A stretch of DNA of 64,000 bases from Cyathus striatus (taxonomy: Eukaryota; Basidiomycota; Agaricomycetes; Agaricales; Nidulariaceae): contig JAOVFP010000021.1 in assembly GCA_025738555.1 (NCBI GenBank), positions 1,984,001 to 2,048,000 on the forward strand, read 5' to 3'. A program made the position numbers and the translations under genes. Shown here one piece after another: positions 48,563 through 64,000 of the stretch (positions are counted from its first letter, which is position 1; each line of letters begins with the position of its first letter). The notes under the pieces are model-generated. The model worked only from the letters and a program-made list of their open reading frames with translations, made no database searches and was not told where the DNA came from.

Positions 48563-48669
48563 TTCAGATACGGGGAATCGAACCCCGAGCTGCCGCGAAA
48601 GCACATGTCAAGAATCACTGACACAAGGACCATGAGAGGCGGCAATGTTAGCCTTTACACCATATCCGA
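48563..48669 (-). tRNA. tRNA-Glu(CUC), about 35-nt intron
   Basis: Intact D, anticodon and T arms; the acceptor has one G-U pair (TCGGATA/TATCTGA). The longer intron (about 35 nt) lies at the canonical position. First element of the duplicated block. Confidence 0.7.
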
Positions 48670-48740
48670 TATATTTATGGTTCCATGTTAGCCCTATTCA
48701 CGTCATTCAGAAAAGCAAGAACATAAACCAGTTGGAAAGG

Positions 48741-48799
48741 CAGATACGGAGCCGAGCTACCGCGAATGCACTATCGGAATACATAATGAGAGGCGGCAA
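48741..48799 (-). pseudogene. 5'-truncated tRNA-Glu fragment
   Basis: Keeps the anticodon stem region (TTGCCGCCTCTCA..GCGGTAGCTCGG) and a degraded 3' end but lacks the acceptor 5' strand and D-arm. Counterpart at 49941. Confidence 0.7.
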
Positions 48800-49032
48800 G
48801 AACTTTAATTCTTCATGCTTTTATCGTTTCGATAAGTATTACAGTCAACCACCACTAATAAAGTATCTACTTGTCATAAGTATATTCCTTGTTACAGCAA
48901 CCTAACACACGAGAAATTGAACACCTGAAACTTGAAGTCCAGATTACATGCTAAGCACAAAAAATATGAGTCTTTACCGTACGGCATACTCTGATTCAAA
49001 CCAAGTACAAAAAAGTCTTCTCCGTCTCAAAT

Positions 49033-49128
49033 TTCGGATACGAGGAATCGAACCTCGATCGAGATACCGAGAATACAGAGGTACTCAAGTATGATATGCG
49101 GCAATGTTGGCAATTACACCATATCCGA
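49033..49128 (-). pseudogene. tRNA-like element with internal hairpin, no anticodon stem
   Basis: Perfect acceptor and D-arm; T-stem CGAGG/CCTCG, both strands changed relative to the other copies so pairing is preserved. The middle holds a separate hairpin (GTACC..GGTAT, loop tctgtattctc) in place of a standard anticodon arm. Confidence 0.55.
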
Positions 49129-49426
49129 GACATTTTAACTACATCATGAGTTTTAGCTGTAGCTAGTTCCATGGCTTCTTGTGCTGGTGGCGGCGCACGG
49201 AACGAAGGCATAGTTATCGCAAAACTAAAGTCTCACCTATTTACTACATAATCCTTCCTCTTGCCATTCATCGTTGCAGGGTACGGAGCTTTCAAAGCGG
49301 GTTCGCCCTTAGGTCTCGTATCTTTCTGACTAGTAATATAGAACTACCTAGATTGTGCATTCCTAATAATCTCATTCTATGACATTCAAATAGTAATAAT
49401 AATAAAAATCGACTGGTCCATTTTAT

Positions 49427-49517
49427 TTCGGATACGGGAAACCGAACCCCGAGCTGCCGCGATCCTGGTTATGGAACCGTTGAGAGGCAGCAACGTTAGC
49501 CGTTACACCATATCCGA
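49427..49517 (-). pseudogene. degenerate tRNA-Glu(CUC) copy
   Basis: CUC loop and short intron kept, but the anticodon stem is GCTGC against GCGGC and the T-arm reads CGGGG-TTCGGTT-TCCCG. Probably decaying. Confidence 0.6.
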
Positions 49518-49777
49518 GTTGAAGCTGAAAGTTTTACCACCCCTCAAGGTACATTACAACTTAGACTGATGTTACATATTTCCTCTGCTTTAATCTTGAA
49601 GCTTGATCGTTTCAATATCATAACGCCAAGATCAACCACGACTAGACTGAGAACTGTTAACTCCAAAATGAGAAGTTGAGCACCTGCTGCTATGCATAAA
49701 AATCACTCATGCATTCCAGCATATCTTTACTCTGAATCACATTTAAACCTATGAAAAGATGCATTACTGCAAGCTAC

Positions 49778-49881
49778 TTCGGATACGGGGAATCGAACCC
49801 CGAGCTGCCGCGAAAGCAATTTCAACCTCACATGGAACCCCGCATGAGAGGCGGCAATGTTAGCCTTTACACCATATCCGA
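49778..49881 (-). tRNA. tRNA-Glu(CUC), about 32-nt intron
   Basis: All stems pair perfectly; loop CTCTCA, T-arm CGGGG-TTCGATT-CCCCG. Its intron differs in sequence and length from that of its duplicate at 48563. Confidence 0.8.
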
Positions 49882-49940
49882 TATATTTATCGCCCCATGT
49901 TAGCCCAATTCACATCAGTCAGAAAAGCAAGAACATAAAC

Positions 49941-49999
49941 CAGATACGGAGCCGAGCTGCCGCGAATGCACTATCGGAATACATAATGAGAGGCGGCAA
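49941..49999 (-). pseudogene. 5'-truncated tRNA-Glu fragment
   Basis: Duplicate of the fragment at 48741, also without acceptor 5' strand or D-arm. Confidence 0.7.
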
Positions 50000-50256
50000 A
50001 AGCTTTAATCGATTAATCCTTCATGCACATGCATCATGTTTTAATCGTTTCGATAAGTATTACAGTCAACCACCACTAATAAAGTATCTACTTATCAAAA
50101 GTATATTCCTTGTTACAGCAACCTAACACACGAGAAATTGAACACCAGGGCCTGAAACTTGAAGCCCAGATTACATGCTAAGCACAAAAAATATGAGCCT
50201 TTACCGTACAGCGTACTCTGATTCAAACCAAGTTCAAAATTGTCCTTTCCGTCTAT

Positions 50257-50352
50257 TTCGGATACGGGGAATCGAACCCCGATCGAGATACCGAGAATAC
50301 AGAGGTACTCAAGTATGATATGCGGCAATGTTGGCAATTACACCATATCCGA
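50257..50352 (-). pseudogene. tRNA-like element with internal hairpin, no anticodon stem
   Basis: Duplicate of 49033 with T-stem CGGGG/CCCCG. The same internal hairpin replaces the anticodon arm. Confidence 0.55.
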
Positions 50353-50543
50353 GACATTTTAACTACATCATGTTACTACATAATCCTTCCTCTTGCCAGA
50401 TACGGGGCTTTCAAAATTCAAAGTGGGTTCGCCCTTAGGTCTCTTATCTTTCTGACTAGTAGTATAGAACTACCTAGATTGCGCATTCCCTATAACCTCA
50501 TCCTATGACATTCAAATAATAAAACAGGAAACAAGCCATATAT

Positions 50544-50633
50544 TTCGGATACGGGGAATCGAACCCCGAGCTGCCGCGATCCTGGTTTGGAACCGATGAG
50601 AGGCGGCAATGTTAGCCGTTACACCATATCCGA
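50544..50633 (-). tRNA. tRNA-Glu(CUC), 18-nt intron
   Basis: Identical plan to the gene at 47931: all stems pair and the 18-nt intron ends in the same aaccaggat block. Probably functional. Confidence 0.85.
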
Positions 50634-51490
50634 GTTACCAATTGCAACATGTTTGTAGGTTATAGAGTTAAGTGCAACATAGGTTTGGTGCCTTGCTGAT
50701 GACTTACCTCTCTCCAGGCAACGTCACTACGTAGTAATTTCTTTGTAATTTGCTTCGTAATTGCTTCGTAATATGCAATATTTGAGATCCATCTCCACCC
50801 AAGTATTTCGTCTTTGCACAGAAGTTTAGAGATATACAAATGTGTTTGTAATTTCATACACTTTAAGATGATTTGTAATTGAGGGTTATTATCTACTAGC
50901 GGCGGGAGCGGGGCGCTTTAATCGTGAGATCGTTGTAAGTACCTTGTACAGAAATAGACACGGGTGTTGCACAAATGGCAATCCAATCCAAGAATCAAAT
51001 GTCCTCAGAATAGAACTTGAGTCTCTCTGAATGATTCTCACTGTATATTCGATTTCTGGTTAAATAGCTGGTATGTAATCTCGTATCTAAAACTCTTGAA
51101 ATAATGACTTGGTGATAGCCACATTTTAATAGAATAAACCAATTTTTGCTATTCATCGTATCTTCAGTTATCACGTGTACTACCCAGTGGTTGAGATCTA
51201 CGATTAACTGAATGACATCTCTCTCCCGTTGAATTACTAACAATATCGAGACATCTGTGCTGCGCACCTTTTAGGACGGACAGAAATGGTATACCACACT
51301 ACTTATGTCTTTCCGAGACCTCCGCTAGCCTTGTGAATAAGACGCTCCAGCTGGCTGTATGGAATCGACAATATCTGTAAATCTCTACATTATTGTGGGC
51401 AATTGAAGTTTACCGTGAAATATATAAACGAAGGATGATTCATCGCAAAATCATCACCCGATACTGCTCTATCATAGATTCCTCCATATC
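50634..51490. other. intergenic
   Basis: No further tRNA-like element or gene recognised. Confidence 0.45.
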
Positions 51491-52219
51491 ATGCATACTC
51501 ATAATCCATATTCTCAAGCTGGGTGGAGGAGTTCCCAGAACTCTGATAGCAATCGCGGAGACTTTCCGTCAATCCCCCCATCAATATTTGGAGCTCTGCC
51601 ATCACCCGATCCCACATCTAATCCAGGATTCCTGACGTTCTATTTTGCGTCTTTTAACCCCACAATTCTCAATAGCGTTGTCGTGGGACCTTCAAGGAGC
51701 TATATTGACATAAACACAAGTAGCTCCTCACTTGAAACAACTTCTCTTCGAAATTGTGAAGGGAGAACTCTCGCTAAAATTGAATGGTATGAGCACCCGG
51801 TGGTAGATGTTCCGGGCGCAGTTCTAAGGCAGCTCACTTCAAGATTTCTGGAGATATCACCAGATGGAAGGTATACGAAAATTCAAAATCCAATGGCTTA
51901 ACTAAATGCGAATTGTAACAGTTTCCGGCTCATTCGATTCCGTGAAAAGAATTACGCTTGGATTGAGAGCTCAAGTAGCAGCTCAATATGTGTACGTTGG
52001 TTCTCATGCGTTGTGACATATTACGAGTAATAATGACCTAAAATACCGTTATGACAGCTCTACAACATTTCCTATAACCCTGCTGAACTGTTAGCGCGCA
52101 TCATTCAGGCTCGGGACTCTGTGAATCTCCAAATTACGAACGCCGCCATACATGCAGGCTTAATGGAAATCTGCCTCGTTTCCACCGTTCTCTTGTTATC
52201 TCGGCGCAACATAGAATGA
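51491..52219 (+). CDS. DUF6593 protein, copy 1
   Basis: Exons 51491-51870, 51922-51991, 52058-52219 give 203 residues. The start (MHTHNPYSQAGW) is followed by a Pro/Ser/Gly-rich leader, then the DUF6593 core: LTFYFASFNPTILNSVVVG, LAKIEWYEHPVVDV, DGSFRLIRF-NYAWIE, LLARIIQARDSVNLQI and a C-terminal hydrophobic segment (EICLVSTVLLLS). The first intron (gtatac..aacag, 51 nt) is essential, since without it the frame stops at 51901; the paralogue at 54493 supports it. DUF6593 proteins form large families in mushrooms; function unknown. Intact. Confidence 0.8.
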
Positions 52220-54492
52220 TGTAGAATTAATTTGCTAGCGTACTAAGTAGCGTCAAGTAAATGCTCTGTGATGGATGTGACTCTCCAGTGTGATGACTAT
52301 ATGATAACTTCATGTTTCAATTATACTTACTATTGCGTAGATCATTAAACTAAAGTGGCTTGGTATTGTTCACATTGCTCAGCCACCTTAAGCAACGTTT
52401 CATTTTGTAGGTAGTTGCTACCAAGCGGTTACCAGGTAGAAACCGGCATCGGTAACCCTGCATTGTTACAGCATTCCGCACATCCGTTGGCAACGAAGTA
52501 CGGAAGCTACTAGTAAATAAGCACAATCAAAGGCCATCATTCGTGGGATAGCGACTGCCAACCTCCACGCAACTCCTATCGCCGAGACTAAGTACCTACA
52601 TCGTCCATCACCTTTCCAACATGATTAGCAAACACCTTAACTATATCAATTGCGCGCATTTACGTGCTTGCTATTTAGAAATAACGTCCCGGTCTCAGCC
52701 GGAACTTCGTCTGTGCAAATGCTTACAATTGAAGAACAATGAGATTCTTAAACATGTCTCATTTCTCTGAAAATGAATAGTTGGGGAATGCTATCAACCG
52801 CGATGGGCAAGTTAATCACACTCGCTGTTGTGTATCGCCGACGCGGAATGAGCCATTAAATACATGATCCGTGCTTGACTGGGATTCAAATGGTCCGTTT
52901 CTTCAAAATTGCTATCTCGCTACATTCCAAAGCTGAATCTATTGGAAATCTGTATCATTCTTGTAAAATAATCTGTGTAAGCTATTTCTCAGTTACAAAA
53001 GAGTAATGCGAATACTACCACTGACCCATACTGGACTCATGAATACATGACTCTCGAACAAATATCAATCTGAACTCCGAAGTGTTCGCCGACCGGCGAG
53101 CGTCTACTGAGGCGCTAGACTCACCGTCGCTATCGTTTCAGAGATATACCACGTTTGATTTCCCCGAATTTTATCAATTACATCGTAGCCAGAGAGCCTG
53201 CCTCGGGCGTTATGCACCCCGTGCCAACAGTGACTTTGTATGATATTGACTGTGTGCACCGACATACTTTGCCGAACGGACATACGTACACTACTAGTTT
53301 TTCACGCTATACAGGCTTACAGCACTGTCGGGACAGAAAATACGAAAGATGACGGCTCTGTTGAAATGATGACGAAATATAGCGGCTCAGCTGTTATATT
53401 TTCGGCACATGTGCATCGGAGACTGGCAGTTCACAAGCTCTTAACGGTGATCATCCGTGGGTCCAAGAGCGGTCATCAACCACTGCACAGCCGCTATTGC
53501 TCACGTTGACAATTACCACGACCTCTTACATGCAAATAAGTTGAAATAGGCATCCTGTGCCCTCAACACTCAACTTTAACTCCATCTCGTAATTTCAAAA
53601 TGTGCCCAAGACGAAGAAGTCAGCGTAAGTGGTATGTATGCGCCGACATATGACTTCTATGTTACAGCTTATTTTATGACTAGGCTTCCACAGCATTGCA
53701 GAAGGAGACATTGGAAAATTAAATTTTCAATTTCGCGAATCAGAGTCGCGCCCAAAGAAGGCACACGTATCGAAGAATTTGTCTAGCTCGTTCTGTAGTA
53801 CAACGGTACTCAGTGTAACACCCCTAAGTAACTCGTGCGCATCCGAGATGCGGAACACCGGGAAGATGATAGCTGCTTCCAAGTGATCCATTATAGTCAA
53901 CTAAAATGTTGTCCGGTGATATTTTAAACTGCTCTATTGTAAGGAACTCAATACAAAAATAGAGTAAGGGAATCAAAACCGCTGAATCAAAATATTGACG
54001 ACGAGAAGGCCAAATGATAGATGCTAAGATGATTGTTGGAAGACGTTGCATCGGAGATCCCACTCGTCGGTTATTTCGACAATCAAGTTACGATTCAGCG
54101 GTGTCTGAATCTAACGCCTCCCTGAATATCGCTAATCTGAGAGCTTGCCTCGCTTTGTCAATCTTAGTATGACGAGGGGGGACTGCTACTTAGGGAAAAA
54201 ATAAACGTTATGGTGATTTCACCGTTACGCGGATCCTAGTATTGTTTTCAATCGCGTGTTTTTGGCAGAGCAGATCTGACTCTTGTAATTGCTATGCTGT
54301 GACCGCAACATTTCATGGGCGCAGAATCAAATGGGAGGTTTAGGTTGGGTATAAGTAAGGTAGAATGTGCTCTGGCTAATTCATTGTGGGCATTCCGATT
54401 ACCTCTAATTCGTTCTTCGTTCTTCGTTGCTTTTTAATTTGCTTTCGTTCTTCATTTCTAATAATTTTAGAAGTTCTACGCATCCTACTATT
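52220..54492. other. intergenic, 2.3 kb
   Basis: Nothing supported between the two DUF6593 genes. Frames at 53.1-53.5 kb are short and resemble nothing; no further DUF6593 core was found. Confidence 0.45.
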
Positions 54493-55162
54493 ATGAACGT
54501 CACTAATCCATACGCACAAGGAGGATGGGGTAACCCCGGCAACCCAGGAGCAATAGCTGGCCAATTCCCAAACCACTCTGCCATCCCACCCACTTTCGGG
54601 GCTCTCCCCGCAATTTCAGCGGAGCCCTCTCCAACTCTTATGGCGTTCTTCTTCGTCTCCAGCAACTACGATATCTTAAACAGTTCGGTAATCGGAACGA
54701 AGTCTCAGAAGTACTTTGATATACAAAGCACTCCATACGGGGGAACGGAGTTTACCAATTTCAGACGACCAAGCGGGGAGACGTTCTCGGTCGTAGAATG
54801 GAATGGTCGTCCCAAAGTTGAACTCCAGAATTTATTCCGCAAGGATTATGCCTCCCGCTGGATGCCCCTCTCCTCCGACAGGAGCTCGCGGACAGTAACC
54901 ATTGGCTCTACGAGATATACGTGGATCTACGCTAATGAAATGGTATATGTGCGTGTGAATATTTACATATTTTTGAAGTCATACTGAGGAGCTGTTTCAG
55001 GTCTATCCATATGGAGGAGACACGCGATCTTTGGTTGCGAGAATATACCGCGGAAAGGAGGCTATCACGCTTGAAATGACTGTAAATTCTTTACAGGCGG
55101 GGTTGTTGGAGCCATTCGTGGTCACTGCTGCGCTCCTTTTTTCTGGACGTGCGATTGAGTAA
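54493..55162 (+). CDS. DUF6593 protein, copy 2
   Basis: Exons 54493-54942 and 55001-55162 give 203 residues, exactly the length of copy 1. Start MNVTNPYAQGGWGNP, Pro/Gly-rich leader, then the DUF6593 core: LMAFFFVSSNYDILNSSVIG, SVVEWNGRPKVEL, SSRTVTIGSTRYTWI, LVARIYRGKEAITLEM and C-terminal FVVTAALLFSGRAIE. The last exon is 162 nt in both copies. Copy 2 lacks the intron that copy 1 has in its middle. Same orientation, 3 kb apart; an older tandem duplication. Intact, function unknown. Confidence 0.85.
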
Positions 55163-55518
55163 CTCAGTCGAGCTGTTGGATTTCCCGCCAGATTAGCGTT
55201 TAGCTGCCTGGTTCTTATCTATCTATACTATGTAGCTTACCGTATATGCCCGTTCTATTATCGCCTGTTATCTATTTATATAAGTATGTAGCATAAATTT
55301 ATATCTATGTATATACTGTATTTTTTACTATTAATCTATTTAACTGGCGGTTATGGAACCCTGAGGTAGGAAGGAAAAGTCCATAAGGAGGAGCCCACTG
55401 TCTAAATTTGGCGTTGACACTGACAGGATTGTTCTCACGGAGGGATCGGCTCGCCAGCACGCACGTCCCTCGGCGCCCCTTTCTCTTATACCACGACTAT
55501 CTTGCTCAACATCCAGTG
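55163..55518. other. intergenic
   Basis: 356 bp AT-rich, then the probable promoter of the secreted-protein gene. Nothing else seen. Confidence 0.4.
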
Positions 55519-56079
55519 ATGGTTCTGTCTAGATACCTAGCACTTGTCCCGGTGCTTGCTCTAATTGCAATGGGTGCACCAACAAGCTGTGAATACTCTT
55601 GCCCTGGCGCCGACGAAAACGGGCAGTCGCTACTTGCAAGACCATACGCGATACCACTGGTTTCCGAGTATTCGATCTTCGAGTGCATGTGCGATTCCAA
55701 ATATCCAACCTTCTAAAGAAATATCTAATCAGAACATGCACAGCTATGGTGTACCACAGTCTAGTGCTCCAGTGCGGACGTGCAGTTACGATAAGGTCAG
55801 CTCGAGCGCTCTCTATTTTGCTTGATAGCGTTCTAATTCGACGTTCAGGTAACTGGTGCAGAAGCACTATCGGCGGAAGGGAATGGCTGTCCACCACACG
55901 CTCATCCTTGCGGTGAAGTGGAGTCACCATTATTCTCTAAGCAGGAGGGCGATAAAGCGGAAATACCATCGTGGATCGAAGCAGGACGTTACATGCTCTA
56001 TGTTCGACAACACCCCCCTGAGGTGCGTACTAACTTTCTGTATATGTATCTACAAAATGTACTGATCTGCGTACAGTAA
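55519..56079 (+). CDS. small secreted cysteine-rich protein
   Basis: Exons 55519-55688, 55744-55795 and 55849 onward, phases consistent. The N-terminus is a signal peptide (MVLSRYLALVPVLALIAMGA, cleavage likely near residue 20-24). The mature part is short with spaced cysteines: CEYSCPG, FECIYGVPQ (formed across intron 1), RTCSYDK joined to VTGAEALSAE across intron 2, then GNGCPPHAHPC. This C-x-Y / G-x-L / CP arrangement is common among basidiomycete secreted proteins of unknown function. The tail reads to the stop at 56077 or, with a terminal intron, ends ..HPPE at the same stop. An upstream in-frame ATG at 55408 would remove the signal peptide from the N-terminus, so 55519 is preferred. Confidence 0.6.
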
Positions 56080-57175
56080 ATCAGATTGTACGCTAGTATC
56101 TATGCTTTGTCTGGGATCACGTTCGTTTGTGAGGATACCATGGACCTTTTCTTACCCACCCCACCCTCTTTTGATTCTGTATACTGTGCTAATATCCACT
56201 GCTTTCGATATGCATCAAATCTGTTTTTGTTTCCTTGAACTACGCTAGTGTACGGTGCTAATTGCAAGTATCAACCCTGCATCACACGAATTCAATGCTT
56301 TGTCTCGCCCGCCGCTCGCTTCTCAATGTTCCAGTCATATCACTCAACACCAACTCAACACAATGTCTCTCCCGCCACTCGCTTCTCAATCTCCTCAAGC
56401 AGGGTCACATCACAGCACTTTGCCTCTTGCCTTTCTGAAGCTGTCGGGGTATCACGGCACTTTGTCGCCCGCCTGCCACAGCGCCACCACATCAGCCATA
56501 AGCATGACTCTTTGTCGCCATAACCATTGCCAGTGAGAGATACATCGCTTAGTCTCTTACCCTATCAGTTACATTTTCGACCTTGTATTATTTTCTGATT
56601 TCTGATATGTGGATCTCTGCGACTGAAACTTTGCGAAGCAGAAGTCGGATCGGGTGACAGTACGTGACTCTCGCTGAAGCGACGCTACACGCGTGTGTTC
56701 CCAGTGTTTCAGAGACGTTGTCTGTGGATCTGTTCCCGAAAGCTTGAATCCGTGTCGTGCCCGCGTTGAACAGCGCCGACGTGTAGTAACTCCTCGCTTG
56801 CCTCATCCCGCTCTTTCACACCTAATCAAGCATAATGAGAGTCTAAGCAACGAAACACATGCATTCTAGCATACATTGCAGAGGGATTACAACATCACTT
56901 CGAGTACTGGTGGCAAAAAAAGAAAGAAGGAACAACTACAGAAACAACACACGGTGTCGCGGGGTGAAAGTGTATCTGGCGGATGGTAGTATGTATGTAA
57001 CAAGAATTAAAAAAGCGATATCTTCTCGAAAACCAAGAAAAAACAGCACTTAGCAACGCGAGATGAAAAGATAGATAAAGAGAAGAGAAAAGGATAGCTA
57101 CAAGCACAATGGTAATCTCACAGGTAGGTATGGAACACGTTAAATCATCGTACAAAACTTCTCGTTTTCATTTCG
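56080..57175. other. intergenic, 1.1 kb
   Basis: Probable 3' ends of two convergent genes. About 56290-56400 holds a short direct repeat (cccgccgctcgcttctcaat, recurring ~65 bp later with one change). No gene recognised. Confidence 0.45.

Positions 57176-64000
<6,825 letters not shown>

Larger units (their letters stand above)
48563..50633 (-). repeat. direct duplication of a four-element tRNA block
   Basis: 48563-49517 and 49778-50633 carry the same ordered series: tRNA-Glu with long intron, 5'-truncated fragment, anticodon-less tRNA-like element, tRNA-Glu with short intron. Spacer sequence is shared too (cgataagtattacagtcaac, gggttcgcccttaggtct). Offset about 1.1-1.2 kb. Confidence 0.8.

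Noticed and set aside
47931..50633. CRISPR-like array of similar elements at intervals
   Set aside because: The repeated units fold as tRNA-Glu with A/B-box sequences and introns; spacing is irregular and the genome is eukaryotic.
53155..54063. Possible third DUF6593 copy or other gene between the two DUF6593 genes
   Set aside because: None of the DUF6593 core blocks is present and the frames do not join.

Overview
The window is nuclear DNA of a filamentous basidiomycete, most likely an Agaricomycete (mushroom-forming fungus). The evidence is dense short introns (mostly 40-70 bp, GT..AG) that interrupt almost every gene, several families expanded or restricted to this group (F-box/leucine-rich proteins with a coiled N-terminus, DUF6533 membrane proteins, DUF6593 proteins, STAND/NACHT ATPases), and a eukaryotic pyruvate dehydrogenase E1-alpha and SR-protein kinase. 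No bacterial, organellar or viral block was recognised. All gene models were spliced by eye from the sequence, so exact exon ends are inferences unless the frame and domain agree on both sides.

Layout. 1-5.9 kb: AT-rich DNA with a decayed F-box/LRR gene. 5.9-7.5 kb: a 1.53-kb non-autonomous TIR transposon. 7.6-15 kb: three copies, progressively decayed, of an RGG-tailed 2H-phosphoesterase (AKAP7/ASCC1-like) gene, with a MYND zinc-finger gene on the opposite strand between copies 1 and 2. 15.4-20 kb: an intact F-box/LRR gene and a second copy of the decayed F-box gene that is split by a 770-bp solo LTR. 20.4-21.9 kb: DUF6533 membrane protein. 24.3-26.7 kb: NACHT ATPase. 26.7-30.8 kb: gene-poor DNA with a ~95-100-bp tandem array. 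30.8-36 kb: pyruvate dehydrogenase E1-alpha (PDA1) and a cytochrome P450. 36.4-40.1 kb: a damaged NACHT-ankyrin gene. 40.4-46.3 kb: a tandem duplication of an F-box gene. 46.5-47.8 kb: a single-pass membrane protein. 47.9-50.6 kb: an array of tRNA-Glu(CUC) genes and tRNA-like relics. 51.5-55.2 kb: two DUF6593 genes. 55.5-56.1 kb: a small secreted cysteine-rich protein. 57.2-61.6 kb: an SRPK-type kinase with an unusually long intron. 61.6-64 kb: no gene seen.

The housekeeping genes (PDA1, SRPK, tRNA-Glu) are intact and sit among fast-evolving accessory families. The accessory part is dominated by local direct duplication followed by frameshifts, stops and transposon insertion: at least five families (F-box/LRR, F-box tandem, 2H phosphoesterase, tRNA-Glu, DUF6593) occur in two or more nearby copies. 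The F-box proteins would act as SCF ubiquitin-ligase adaptors, the NACHT proteins as NLR-like sensors; nothing in the window shows that they work together.

The most unusual items are the tRNA-Glu(CUC) array with introns of different length and anticodon-less tRNA-like companions, the F-box copy split by a solo LTR with a clean target duplication, the TIR element built around 365-bp internal repeats, the internally doubled F-box, and tandem-repeat arrays that swell single introns of otherwise compact genes.
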